Below are positions 42,561-51,130 of a stretch of 64,000 nt of DNA, one piece after another. The translations under genes and the position numbers were made by a program. Source of the stretch: Bacillota bacterium (GTDB lineage Bacteria > Bacillota > Dethiobacteria > DTU022); contig JAWSUE010000011.1 of the NCBI GenBank assembly GCA_033549065.1, forward strand, positions 1 to 64,000. The letters run 5' to 3'. The first letter of the stretch is position 1. The number at the start of each line of letters is the position of its first letter. The notes below the pieces were generated by a model. It searched no databases. It worked only from the letters and a program-made list of their open reading frames with translations, and was not told the DNA's origin.

Positions 42561-42974
42561 ATGATAACCAAAAAGGCAGAATATGCAATTATCATTTTAA
42601 CGGAACTCGCTTCTCGTCCGGCCGGAACTACCATAACCAGTAAAGAAATTGCTGCTAATCGTTCAATACCGGTTAATTTGGTGGTTCAGCTTCTGGCTCT
42701 ACTGAAAGAAGCGGGATGGACTGTAGGAACCAGGGGCCCTTCCGGCGGGATTCGCCTGAATAGCGATCCTCGTTATATAACCTTGAAAGAGGTTATTGAA
42801 AAAATTGATGGACCGATCGGAATAACCCGCTGCCTTTTCAGTGAAACTCCCTGCCGTGATCAAACACACTGTTCCCTGAGGGGAATCTGGTCAAAAGCTC
42901 AGCAGGCTATGTTATCTGTTCTGGAAGATGTGACAATTCAGGATCTAACAGAAATGGCGGCAGTAGAATGCTAA
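42561..42974 (+). CDS. Rrf2-family (IscR/NsrR-like) Fe-S regulator
   Basis: A 137-residue regulator. The winged helix-turn-helix covers residues 1-65 (KKAEYAIIILTELA, SKEIAANRSIP, GTRGPSGGI), a dimer helix follows, and three cysteines (Cys91, Cys98, Cys104) lie in the loop that holds an Fe-S cluster in IscR and NsrR, with similar spacing. It probably senses iron-sulfur status, oxygen or nitric oxide. Its operator is visible upstream, and the convergent ferredoxin/zinc-ribbon operon behind it is a likely target. ATG behind AAGGAG. Confidence 0.88.
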   Translation: MITKKAEYAIIILTELASRPAGTTITSKEIAANRSIPVNLVVQLLALLKEAGWTVGTRGPSGGIRLNSDPRYITLKEVIEKIDGPIGITRCLFSETPCRDQTHCSLRGIWSKAQQAMLSVLEDVTIQDLTEMAAVEC

Positions 42975-43009
42975 ACTAACTGACGCCATCAATTTATTCT
43001 TCCAGTCGC

Positions 43010-43750
43010 TTATTTGGTTTTTATCTCTCCGTCGACCCCGATAATCACTTCATTTAAAGGAATTTCAACTCCTGCAGTTTTCATCGCTGATTTAACCAAC
43101 TGAGACATACCGAAACAACATCCAACTTCCATATGAGCTAGAGTTACGCTCTTCAATTTATTGTTTTTAAATATTGAAGCCAGTTTCTGATGGTAGGCAT
43201 TAACATCATCAAGTTTCGGACAGCCGACAAGCAGGGATCGACCAGCCAGAAATTTTCGGTGAAAATCGGCATAGGCAAAGGGAACACAATCTGCAGCGAT
43301 CAGGAGATCAACATCTTTCATGAAATGCGAATCAGGATTAACCAGGTGGATCTGGACCGGCCAGTGACTTAACTCTGCTTCAGGTATATAGCCATTTTCT
43401 TCAGTTTTTTTGTCAATAGATATTCTTTCATGACTTATGTCCCGGGCTACGCTGCTTCCACAACAGACGGAACACTCTTCTTCTTCTAACAGTTCCCCCT
43501 TTAAATTCTTCAGGTGTTCTTCAACAGCTTCCTCATCAAACGGTTCTGCCTCTCTTTCAATGATGTCGATAGCACCCTGGGGGCACTCACCAAGGCAGTT
43601 TCCGAGACCATCGCAGTAAATATCTTTTACAAGCCTGGCCTTCCCGTCAACTATCTGCAGTGCACCTTCTTCACAGGATGGAATACATAAACCGCATCCA
43701 TCGCATTTACTTTCATCGATTGAAATAATTTTACGAACTACAGTGTTCAT
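43010..43750 (-). CDS. Two-cluster ferredoxin-domain protein with cysteine-rich tail
   Basis: A 246-residue protein. The N-terminal ferredoxin domain has Cys16, Cys19, Cys22, Cys26 and a second group Cys46, Cys52, Cys56 (CDGLGNCLGECP), fit for two [4Fe-4S] clusters. After a linker with ECSVCCG comes a domain with LLIAADCVPFAYADF, LVGCPKLDD and MEVGCCFGMSQLV, a pattern known from anaerobe ferredoxin-like proteins of unknown function. It probably passes electrons in the cytosol, perhaps in stress defence. The next gene upstream (39-bp gap) encodes a zinc-ribbon protein of the same unit, and an Rrf2 regulator lies next to it. Confidence 0.8.
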   Translation of the reverse strand: MNTVVRKIISIDESKCDGCGLCIPSCEEGALQIVDGKARLVKDIYCDGLGNCLGECPQGAIDIIEREAEPFDEEAVEEHLKNLKGELLEEEECSVCCGSSVARDISHERISIDKKTEENGYIPEAELSHWPVQIHLVNPDSHFMKDVDLLIAADCVPFAYADFHRKFLAGRSLLVGCPKLDDVNAYHQKLASIFKNNKLKSVTLAHMEVGCCFGMSQLVKSAMKTAGVEIPLNEVIIGVDGEIKTK

Positions 43751-43788
43751 CTGCTCAGCACCTTCCTTTCTAAATTAATTATTATTAA

Positions 43789-44370
43789 TTAGTGCAGGAC
43801 TTCTTCCGCCAGTGCTTCCACAATAATTTTTTCCTGAATGCCGGATGATTTTCCCTGCAGGATATTTTCCGTAAGTTCAAACACCTCTTTCACGGCCTGT
43901 TGGGGAAGTGTATTTTCCTTGCCTACCTGATCAATAAATTCTTTGCTATCTTTAACCCGCTCAAGTCTTATTAAGGTCAACAAGACGATAGAAGCTATTA
44001 CCGGAAGCATATCAACCAGTTCTTCTTTACACCTTTTTTCAGCTCTTTCAATAGCATCTTTTGTTTTCTGTAATTCATCGGGTAAATCACTAATTATTTT
44101 TTCCAGTTCATCTTCAAAAACCGTTCTCAGCGATTTTCCTTTTAGCCCCCTTGCTGCCGGACCAAGGCACTGTTCGGCATAAGCGCACCATTCTGCACAT
44201 CCCATGTCAAAACGGGGATTTGCAACCCTTGTCTTACAATTAGGACAACGCAATCGGATATCGGTCTTGAAAAACTCAATTAATTCACCGCATTGAGGAC
44301 ATTTTATCTCATGCACATCATCCGCCGTCCAATACCGCATATCCTGTCCCGGACATTTTGTTGCAAACAT
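43789..44370 (-). CDS. Zinc-ribbon protein, conserved in anaerobes, function unknown
   Basis: A 193-residue protein. It opens ATKCPGQDMRYWTADDVHEIKCPQCGELIEFF in pieces typical for a group annotated as phosphohydrolase-associated; the cysteines CPQC and CPNC form a zinc ribbon, and a second group GCAEWCAYAEQCLG may bind another metal or cluster. The C-terminal half is helical and charged, possibly a degraded or divergent HD-like part, without a clear HD pair. A GTTATA palindrome lies 36 bp ahead of its start. It is cotranscribed with the ferredoxin protein. Confidence 0.7.
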   Translation of the reverse strand: MFATKCPGQDMRYWTADDVHEIKCPQCGELIEFFKTDIRLRCPNCKTRVANPRFDMGCAEWCAYAEQCLGPAARGLKGKSLRTVFEDELEKIISDLPDELQKTKDAIERAEKRCKEELVDMLPVIASIVLLTLIRLERVKDSKEFIDQVGKENTLPQQAVKEVFELTENILQGKSSGIQEKIIVEALAEEVLH

Positions 44371-44405
44371 ATCTACCCACCACCCTTTTAATACTAACCA
44401 TCTTG

Positions 44406-44419
44406 GTTATAATTATAAC
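44406..44419 (-). promoter_or_regulatory. Palindrome at the zinc-ribbon/ferredoxin operon promoter
   Basis: GTTATAATTATAAC is a perfect 14-bp palindrome containing TATAAT on the minus strand at the right distance for a -10 box. Its half-site GTTATA also forms the operator arms of the Rrf2 gene (42523-42543), in the opposite order. Confidence 0.5.
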
Positions 44420-44441
44420 GCAGATTATTTTCTTTTGCAAC

Positions 44442-44469
44442 AAAAAAAACGGCATAAAGCCGTTTTTTT
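44442..44469 (-). terminator. Rho-independent terminator of the speD-speE-ndk operon
   Basis: ACGGC (44449-44453) and GCCGT (44459-44463) with A7 before and T7 after make a symmetrical hairpin, 42 bp after the ndk stop on the minus strand. It can work in both directions. Confidence 0.85.
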
Positions 44470-44511
44470 CTTATTAATTACTGTAATGAATTACTGATTC
44501 AAAAATCAAAC

Positions 44512-44970
44512 CTAATCGTATAACCAATCCTCCTGGTTATATTCATAACTACAGAGTTCGTCATTATTAAAAAATAACCCGATTTCCCTTGCAGCGCTTT
44601 CTGCCGAATCAGATCCATGTACAATATTTTTTCCGGTAAAAACAGCAAGATCACCACGGATAGTTCCCGGTGTTGCCTTAACCGGATCTGTGGCACCGAT
44701 CAGCGTTCTGACCAGTTCAACTGCGTTGTCGCCTTCCCAGACCATGGCTACAACCGGCGAAGAAGTGATGAAGCCGATCAGTCCTTCATAAAATCCTTTT
44801 CCTTCATGCTCTCCGTAATGACGTGCCGCCAGTTCAGGCGAAATCAACATCATTTTCATTGCAACCGGTTTCAGTCCCTTATTTTCCAGACGGTTGATCA
44901 CATTTCCGATCAACCCTCTCTGAACTCCATCAGGTTTAACCATTAAAAATGTACGTTCCCGGTTACCCAT
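44512..44970 (-). CDS. ndk: Nucleoside diphosphate kinase
   Basis: A 152-residue enzyme transferring phosphate between nucleoside tri- and diphosphates. The N-terminal TFLMVKPDGVQRGLIG and the active-site NIVHGSDSAESAAREI with phosphohistidine His118 are standard. The length fits the family. It is the last gene of the speD-speE-ndk unit (21 bp after speE). The ATG follows AAGGAGG. Confidence 0.97.
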   Translation of the reverse strand: MGNRERTFLMVKPDGVQRGLIGNVINRLENKGLKPVAMKMMLISPELAARHYGEHEGKGFYEGLIGFITSSPVVAMVWEGDNAVELVRTLIGATDPVKATPGTIRGDLAVFTGKNIVHGSDSAESAAREIGLFFNNDELCSYEYNQEDWLYD

Positions 44971-44991
44971 CTTTACCTCCTTGGTTTACTT

Positions 44992-45900
44992 TTAGTAAGT
45001 TGTAAGCAGGTTACTGTCGTCAATTACAGTAGTTTCTTGATCAAGTCGATCTCTAATATTTTTTGACAGTGAGAACATACTTTTTGCACACTCTCCATCA
45101 AAATATTTCAATTCAAGCTCACGATCCTTAATTATATGATCTATCACATCAGGTTCCGGCAGCTTGCTCTTCCCGGGAGCAGCAAGTATAAAACCCCATT
45201 CAGTATTGAAAGATGGGATAAATGCCCGGTAAGACTTAACAAAGGGCATAACCTGTCGAACAGTATTGAATATTGCGCCGTGAGCTTCGAAGAAAGGAAG
45301 TCCATAGTCTCCAGCCTGCAGTGAAAGCACGCCTCCGTCATTCAGACGGGTTTTAACAAGATTAAAATACTGGGAAGTAAAAAGTTTCAGTGCCGGACCC
45401 TGTTCGACTGGTTCCGGGACATCACTGATGATCACATCAAATTTTTCATCATTATTTTCAAGGCATTCCCTTGCATCCATGTAATAAAGTTCAAGCCTCG
45501 GGTCTTCAAAACTGCCCTGGTGCCATTTGGCCAGGTATTCACGGCAGAGATCAACTACTTCCTTATCCAGATCAACCATTACCAGCTTTTCAACCATGGG
45601 ATGTCGGAACACTTCACGTAATGTTGCCCCTTCTCCCCCGCCAATGACCAGTACACGTCGAGGCGCCGGACAGGCCAGCATAGCCGGATGGACCAGCACC
45701 TCATGATAAATATATTCATCAAATTCAGATGACTGAATTTTACCGTCGAGGATTAAAATTCGACCGTAAGTAGTCGTGTCGGCTATTTCCACCTGCTGAT
45801 AGCGGGTATGAAAACTCCTGAGAAAATTTGTAACCCCAAACATGTGGGCTGTATCAGGAGAAGTATGTTCAATAAACCATTTATGATCCTGAAATGACAT
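44992..45900 (-). CDS. speE: Spermidine synthase (polyamine aminopropyltransferase)
   Basis: A 302-residue aminopropyltransferase using decarboxylated S-adenosylmethionine to convert putrescine to spermidine. Motifs: TTYGRILILDGKIQSSEFDEY near 41-61, VLVIGGGEGATLREVFRH (methyltransferase-like glycine loop), YMDARE, and ISDVPEPVEQGPA with the catalytic Asp. It follows speD by 20 bp, so both steps of the pathway are made together; putrescine synthesis is not in the window. Confidence 0.95.
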   Translation of the reverse strand: MSFQDHKWFIEHTSPDTAHMFGVTNFLRSFHTRYQQVEIADTTTYGRILILDGKIQSSEFDEYIYHEVLVHPAMLACPAPRRVLVIGGGEGATLREVFRHPMVEKLVMVDLDKEVVDLCREYLAKWHQGSFEDPRLELYYMDARECLENNDEKFDVIISDVPEPVEQGPALKLFTSQYFNLVKTRLNDGGVLSLQAGDYGLPFFEAHGAIFNTVRQVMPFVKSYRAFIPSFNTEWGFILAAPGKSKLPEPDVIDHIIKDRELELKYFDGECAKSMFSLSKNIRDRLDQETTVIDDSNLLTTY

Positions 45901-45920
45901 TCAAAAACCCCCATCAGCAA

Positions 45921-46304
45921 TCAATAGTTGGCTGCCGGTTTATGTTCAAGCTGGACATCAAAGATTCCGCGCTTGATTTCCCTTGCCGACATATTCTGGG
46001 CTGAAAAGACCTGTTTCAAGTAGTTGCAGGATACCCATGGATTAACGGTTTGACCACAGGTAAAGACATCAACTGCGGCATATCCGAATTCCGGCCAGGT
46101 ATGAATAGCCAGATGCGATTCAGATATTACGACCACTCCGCTGACGCCCTGGGGACAGAACTGGTGAAATACAGTTTCTCTCACTTCAGCCCCAGCTTCA
46201 ACAGCAGCTGCCACCATGTGCGATTTTATCTCTTCTAAGTCGCTCAAAATCTCAGGTGGACAACCGTAGAACTCAGCCAAAACATGACGGCCTAAAGCGC
46301 TCAT
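45921..46304 (-). CDS. speD: S-adenosylmethionine decarboxylase proenzyme
   Basis: A 127-residue class 1B AdoMet decarboxylase. It cuts itself at [14 protein letters not shown], where Ser63 becomes the pyruvoyl cofactor; His68 and Cys83 (DVFTCG) are the usual processing and proton-donor residues. The frame opens at 46358, but ATG 46304 has AAGGAGG 8 bp away and begins [15 protein letters not shown] as in relatives, so I use it. It heads the speD-speE-ndk unit. Confidence 0.94.
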   Translation of the reverse strand: MSALGRHVLAEFYGCPPEILSDLEEIKSHMVAAAVEAGAEVRETVFHQFCPQGVSGVVVISESHLAIHTWPEFGYAAVDVFTCGQTVNPWVSCNYLKQVFSAQNMSAREIKRGIFDVQLEHKPAANY

Positions 46305-46356
46305 CTTTAATGCCTCCTTGTATCCAGATTTTTTCAGATGAAAAGCGTCAAGATAC

Positions 46357-46384
46357 ATTTTAACAAAATTAGATTAAAAGTCAA
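46357..46384 (-). promoter_or_regulatory. Promoter of the speD-speE-ndk operon
   Basis: On the minus strand TTGACT (46384-46379), a 16-bp spacer and TAAAAT (46362-46357) lie about 50 bp upstream of the speD start. Confidence 0.55.
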
Positions 46385-46428
46385 TGCAGTTGTAAACTTT
46401 TATCGCAATCTTTATTGTATTGCTAAAT

Positions 46429-46477
46429 GTGAAACATTTCACTTTTGATTGCAACCGGAATGATTTTTATATAAAAT
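46429..46477 (+). promoter_or_regulatory. Promoter of the ADP-forming acyl-CoA synthetase with upstream inverted repeat
   Basis: TTGCAA (46449-46454), a 17-bp spacer and TAAAAT (46472-46477) form a fair promoter. Directly upstream is the perfect repeat GTGAAA-CA-TTTCAC (46429-46442), a possible activator or repressor site, 110 bp ahead of the ATG. Confidence 0.5.
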
Positions 46478-46552
46478 AGTGTATACTGAAAGCAGCGAAC
46501 TTAAATTATCTTTATTTCTCGCAGCTTATTAAATAGATAAGGGATTGTTGAA

Positions 46553-48673
46553 ATGAGCGAATTAAATTTTTTATTCAACCCGGCACAAATTGCCGTTGTT
46601 GGTGCCTCCCGTTCGCCGCAGAAGATTGGCAATGCCATATTGAACAATATCATTAACAGCGGCTATAAGGGAACGATTTACCCGGTAAACCCCAAGGAAG
46701 ATGAGATTTTGGGCCTGAAAAGTTACTGTTCAGTAAAGGATATCGGTAAGCCTCTTGAACTGGCCGTAATTTCCGTTCCTTCTGCTCATGTACTAAAAGT
46801 TGCCGAAGAATGCGGTGAATCCGGTGTAAAAGGTTTGGTCGTTATTACGGCTGGTTTTAAGGAAATCGGACGGGAAGGATTACTCCAGGAACGTAAACTA
46901 ACCGAGATATGCCGAAAATATAACATGCGGATGGTCGGGCCTAACTGCGTTGGCGTAATGGATACTCACACACCTGTTAATGCCTCTTTTGCCAAAGGTT
47001 TTCCCAATGAGGGAAACATCTCTTTTATTTCGCAGAGCGGCGCCATGCTGGTTTCAATACTCGACTGGAGTTTCCAAATGGGTATGGGTTTCTCACGCTT
47101 TGTAAGCCTTGGTAATAAAGCTGATTTGAATGAAATTGATTTTATTGAGAGCTGTGCCGACGACCCCCAGACCAATGTTATCCTCTGTTATGTCGAAGAT
47201 ATAACAGACGGCGCCAGGTTTATCGAAGTCTGCTCAAAAGCCAGCAAAAAAAAGCCAATTATTATTCTAAAATCCGGAACCAGTACTGCCGGCGCCCAGG
47301 CTGCAAGCTCTCACACCGGAGCTCTGGCCGGGAGCAACCGTGCTTATGATGCAGCTTTCAGACAAAGCGGCGTACTTCGTGTTGAGTCAATGAATGATCT
47401 TTTTGACCTGGGCCGTGCTTTTTCCACTCAGCCATTGCCAAGGGATTCAAGGGTCGCGATTGTAACCAACGCCGGAGGAGCTGCTATCGTCACCACGGAT
47501 GCTGTAGAGAAATATGATCTGAAGATGTCTAGGTTTACCAAGTCAACGATTGACAAGCTTCGTGAAAACCTCCCAAAAGAGGCAAATCTTTATAACCCCG
47601 TAGATATTATCGGCGATGCCATGAATGACCGGTACCATTTTGCGCTGGAAACTGTTCTGGCAGATGAAAATGTGGACAGCGCACTTGTTCTTCTCTGCCC
47701 TGCCGCACTTACAGAACCTGAAAAAACCGCTGAAACAATAATAGAGTTAAGCGCCAAACACAAAGATAAACCTGTTATGGCCTGCTATATGGGTGGTAAA
47801 ACTCTCGCCGAAGGTAAACGAATTCTAACCGCTAACGGTATTCCTGATTTCACCTTTCCGGAACCTTCGGTTAAGGCCCTGAAAGGCATGGTCAGTTATG
47901 CCGAATATATCATGGAAAAACCTTCGGTAAAAGCAGTCGAACTTACCGGAATTAACCGGGTTGAAGTACGAAAAGTTATTGATAGTGTTATAGCTGATAA
48001 CAGGGTGGTTTTACTCGGACATGAAGCTGCAGACGTCATGTCTGCCTATGGAATAGCAGCCAGCCGAACTATTTTAACTACATCTGACGATGAAGCAGCA
48101 GCTGTGGCGGCAAAAATTGGTTTCCCGGTTGCTTTGAAGATTTCGTCGCCGCGTATAGCTCATAAAACCGATGTCGGCGGTGTTGAAATCGGGGTTTATA
48201 ATGAAACCGAAGTTAAGAATGCTTACCGCCGGATTATGGAGAAAGTAACCTATTATCTGCCGGATGCTCCTATTCATGGGATTGAAGTTCAAAATATGAT
48301 TGATGACGGTGTCGAAGTAATCGTCGGAATGTCGAGAGATATTCAATTCGGTCCTCTAGTTGTATTCGGTTTAGGTGGTATCTATGTTAACCTGATGGAA
48401 GATGTCACCTTCCGTCTTGCTTCTGCGCTTGACAATATTGAGGAAGTTAAGCAAATGATCACTGAAACAAAGGCTTATACCCTTTTGAAAGGATATCGAG
48501 GTAATAAACCGGCTGATATCAATGCTCTGACCGATACCATTCTCCGAACTGCCCAATTAGTTACAGATTTTAACGAGATCACTGAAATGGATATCAACCC
48601 GGTCAGGGTTCACCATAAAGGAGCAACAGCTCTTGATGTTAAGATTACTATTGAAAAGAAAGAAGATATTTAA
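46553..48673 (+). CDS. Acetate/acyl-CoA ligase (ADP-forming), alpha-beta fusion
   Basis: A 706-residue NDP-forming acyl-CoA synthetase that makes ATP from acyl-CoA, or the reverse. The N-terminal CoA-binding domain reads AVVGASRSPQKIGNAILNN, the succinyl-CoA-ligase-like core carries SQSGAMLVSIL and SSHTGALAGSN with the presumed phosphohistidine, and the C-terminal ATP-grasp domain reads GFPVALKISSPRIAHKTDVGG and ends EMDINPVRV. Fused forms of about 700 residues are common in anaerobes that save energy by substrate-level phosphorylation. The next gene (27-bp gap) is a DRTGG protein. Confidence 0.92.
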   Translation: MSELNFLFNPAQIAVVGASRSPQKIGNAILNNIINSGYKGTIYPVNPKEDEILGLKSYCSVKDIGKPLELAVISVPSAHVLKVAEECGESGVKGLVVITAGFKEIGREGLLQERKLTEICRKYNMRMVGPNCVGVMDTHTPVNASFAKGFPNEGNISFISQSGAMLVSILDWSFQMGMGFSRFVSLGNKADLNEIDFIESCADDPQTNVILCYVEDITDGARFIEVCSKASKKKPIIILKSGTSTAGAQAASSHTGALAGSNRAYDAAFRQSGVLRVESMNDLFDLGRAFSTQPLPRDSRVAIVTNAGGAAIVTTDAVEKYDLKMSRFTKSTIDKLRENLPKEANLYNPVDIIGDAMNDRYHFALETVLADENVDSALVLLCPAALTEPEKTAETIIELSAKHKDKPVMACYMGGKTLAEGKRILTANGIPDFTFPEPSVKALKGMVSYAEYIMEKPSVKAVELTGINRVEVRKVIDSVIADNRVVLLGHEAADVMSAYGIAASRTILTTSDDEAAAVAAKIGFPVALKISSPRIAHKTDVGGVEIGVYNETEVKNAYRRIMEKVTYYLPDAPIHGIEVQNMIDDGVEVIVGMSRDIQFGPLVVFGLGGIYVNLMEDVTFRLASALDNIEEVKQMITETKAYTLLKGYRGNKPADINALTDTILRTAQLVTDFNEITEMDINPVRVHHKGATALDVKITIEKKEDI

Positions 48674-48700
48674 GAATAAGATCCTTAAGAGGTGAATATG

Positions 48701-49762
48701 ATGAAAGCTATTTATTTTTCAGGAAAGGCCGGCGGAGGCCAAACTGCAACAGCTTTGGGCATTGGTTTAAAACTTCGCAAGGAGGGTTTGAAGGTTTCTT
48801 ATTTCAAACCACTCGGTTTCCGTAAAGGATCGGTAAGAAAAGATGATGAAGATGTAATCCTGATGCGTGAAGTCTTTGGGCTTCCCTTTGCAAGTGACAT
48901 AATTTCACCGGTTACAATCAATCGCAACTATCTGACAGCACACTTCCCTGGAGATAAAGATAATGTTTTAAACAAACTGAAAAGCGCCTACAAAACCTTA
49001 TCCGATGGATATGATGTAGTTTTGATCGATGGAATCATTGAGCCCTATGTCGGCCATAACCAGGGTCTCGATGATTTTAACCTGGCTAAAGTATTTGATT
49101 CTGTTGTCCTGCCGATTATCAAGGCTGATGATGATTTTCAACTCGATTTGAATATGTTATACCTCGATTTATGGAACATCAACAAACTGAAGATCCTGGG
49201 TACTGTTTTTAGTAACGTTTCGCAAGTTCAGATGAATAAGTGCACCAGTGTTTACAAGCCGATGCTTGAAGGCAAGGGCATATCTGTTCTGGGCATCACA
49301 CCATATCAACCTATATTATCCGCGCCAACAGTTACAGAATTCTATGATGTCTTGAATGGTGAAATTCTTGCTTCTCCCGATCACATGAACAGAATAGTAG
49401 AAGAAGTTGTCGTTGGAACAATGACTATTGAAAGCGCTCTCGGTTACCTTCGCCGCGCCCCCAATAAAGCACTCGTAACCGGTGGTGACCGCAGCGATCT
49501 TGCTTTAACCGCCCTTGAAACCAGTACATCGGTTATTATCTTCACCGGCGGCCTTTATCCCGATGTTCGAGTGCTATCAAGAGCTGAAGAAAAAGGTGTT
49601 CCGGTAATCCTTGTTCATGAAGATACATTTTCAACCCTGGAAAACCTGCACCGGGTATACTGGAGCATTAATCCCGATAACAAGGAAGCAATCAAACTTG
49701 TTGAGGATACTATCGATAAATATGTAGACTGGAAAAGCATTCTTAAATATCTGAAGAAGTAG
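48701..49762 (+). CDS. Phosphotransacetylase-related protein: BioD-like ATPase plus DRTGG domain
   Basis: A 353-residue protein. Residues 1-200 form a dethiobiotin-synthase-like P-loop domain (SGKAGGGQTATALGIGLKLR, VVLIDGIIEPYVG), and residues 205-325 a DRTGG regulatory domain (GVITPY-like, VTGGDRSDLALTALET). This is the N-terminal half of long phosphotransacetylases without the catalytic half. The frame opens with GTG 48692, but ATG 48701 is best spaced from AAGAGG and starts MKAIYFSGKAGG. Always near ADP-forming acyl-CoA synthetases in such genomes, it may sense or control acetyl-CoA flux; a mechanism is not known. Confidence 0.8.
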   Translation: MKAIYFSGKAGGGQTATALGIGLKLRKEGLKVSYFKPLGFRKGSVRKDDEDVILMREVFGLPFASDIISPVTINRNYLTAHFPGDKDNVLNKLKSAYKTLSDGYDVVLIDGIIEPYVGHNQGLDDFNLAKVFDSVVLPIIKADDDFQLDLNMLYLDLWNINKLKILGTVFSNVSQVQMNKCTSVYKPMLEGKGISVLGITPYQPILSAPTVTEFYDVLNGEILASPDHMNRIVEEVVVGTMTIESALGYLRRAPNKALVTGGDRSDLALTALETSTSVIIFTGGLYPDVRVLSRAEEKGVPVILVHEDTFSTLENLHRVYWSINPDNKEAIKLVEDTIDKYVDWKSILKYLKK

Positions 49763-49788
49763 TAAGCTGTTCACACTGCAATTAATAA

Positions 49789-49834
49789 GTAACAAGGGAA
49801 AAGGGACCGCGAAAGGTCCCTTTTCCCTTGTTAC
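49789..49834. terminator. Perfect 20-bp hairpin between convergent genes
   Basis: GTAACAAGGGAAAAGGGACC pairs with its full complement across GCGAAA. It lies between the stop of the DRTGG gene (49762) and the stop of the KamA-family gene (49846) and has no T-run beyond its own arms (TTTTCCC). It is probably a bidirectional terminator, unusually long and perfect. Confidence 0.7.
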
Positions 49835-49845
49835 AAAATCAAATA

Positions 49846-51084
49846 TTAATTTTCGTAGCGCAAAACTTTATTTTCCCAGGTTCGAATCATTATATAGTCT
49901 TTGCCACTGCTGACCAGGTATTCAGGCAGCATCGGTGTTTTACCGTTTCCAAGGGGAGCATTTACCACAAATGTCGGTATGGCCAACCCCGATGTATATC
50001 CGCGTAATTTTTCCATAATTTCGATGCCCTCTTCAACCTTTGTGCGGAAATGAGAGGTCCCTTTTACCGCCTTGGCGTGAAAAATATAATAAGGGCGAAC
50101 CATAATTTTCAAAAGTTCCTGGTTCAGTTTGCGGATAACAAATGGATTGTTATTGACACCTTTTAAAAGAACTGTCTGGTTACCTAAACTTACTCCGGCT
50201 CTGGCCAGTTTAAAACAGGCATCACGCGATTCAGGAGTTACTTCAAGGGGATGGTTAAAGTGCGTATTAACATAGACCGGCAGGTGTCGTGATAAAAGCT
50301 CACAAAGCTCATCATTAATTCGTTGTGGCATTGTTACCGGGGTGCGAGTCCCAAACCTCTTAATTTCCAGGTGGGGTATTGTTTCGAGTTCGCTTAAAAT
50401 CCACTCCAGGGTTTTAGTATCAAGCATAAACCCGTCACCGCCGGTTAGCAAAACATCTCTGATCTCCTCGTTTCGGCGCACATAATCAATTGCTTCTGCA
50501 ATATATTTTTTCGGAGTTGTAAGATCCCGCTCACCGATTGATCTTCTTCGCTGGCAGTGACGGCAATACATGGCACATTGATTGGTAACTTTAATAATCA
50601 GGCGATCCGCATAACGACGGGTTACAGCATGAACGGGCGATGTATATTCTTCACCCATGGGATCCTCATATCCACCGTGGTCCAGATATTCATTTATTGA
50701 AGGTATACATTGCATCTTAACCGGATCATTTTTTACTTCCGGGTCAATCAAACTTAGATAATATGGTGAAACAGCCCAACGATTCCTGGTGCCTGTAGTC
50801 GCTATATCCTTAATTTCCTGCTCGTCCAGCTTTAAAAGCTTTTTCAACAAACCCGTTCCGGTTATCCGGTTCTTTAACTGCCACCGCCAGTTCTTCCAGT
50901 CTTCATCGGATGCCTTGAAATAAGCTTTTATTCTCTCCTGATTTTCCCTGATCCTTTCCCACTGGTTAAAACCGGTTTGAATTGTTTTTAATGCTTCCCG
51001 GTAGTCGGCTATTGCATTTTTTAATTCCTTCGCTCTTTTTTCAGCAATTTTATGTTTTTTTTCTGCAATTCCTTCTTCATTCAT
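49846..51084 (-). CDS. eam: KamA-family radical SAM aminomutase, probably glutamate 2,3-aminomutase
   Basis: A 412-residue radical SAM/PLP enzyme. The [4Fe-4S] motif is Cys170, Cys174, Cys177 (CAMYCRHCQRRR); the PLP lysine is Lys382 in GNGKTP. Lysine 2,3-aminomutase binds the substrate amino group with two aspartates 37 residues apart; here those places read Lys338 (YYIFHAKAVKG) and Asn375 (FVVNAPLGNG), the pair I know from glutamate 2,3-aminomutase. So the product is probably beta-glutamate, a compatible solute, not beta-lysine. The N-terminal helical extension (1-60) fits EAM. It has its own promoter with a palindrome in the spacer. Assignment depends on recalled residues. Confidence 0.8.
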   Translation of the reverse strand: MNEEGIAEKKHKIAEKRAKELKNAIADYREALKTIQTGFNQWERIRENQERIKAYFKASDEDWKNWRWQLKNRITGTGLLKKLLKLDEQEIKDIATTGTRNRWAVSPYYLSLIDPEVKNDPVKMQCIPSINEYLDHGGYEDPMGEEYTSPVHAVTRRYADRLIIKVTNQCAMYCRHCQRRRSIGERDLTTPKKYIAEAIDYVRRNEEIRDVLLTGGDGFMLDTKTLEWILSELETIPHLEIKRFGTRTPVTMPQRINDELCELLSRHLPVYVNTHFNHPLEVTPESRDACFKLARAGVSLGNQTVLLKGVNNNPFVIRKLNQELLKIMVRPYYIFHAKAVKGTSHFRTKVEEGIEIMEKLRGYTSGLAIPTFVVNAPLGNGKTPMLPEYLVSSGKDYIMIRTWENKVLRYEN

Positions 51085-51130
51085 TATTCTTTCATCCCTC
51101 CAGTTCTTTTTCTCAATTTATATTAATAAT

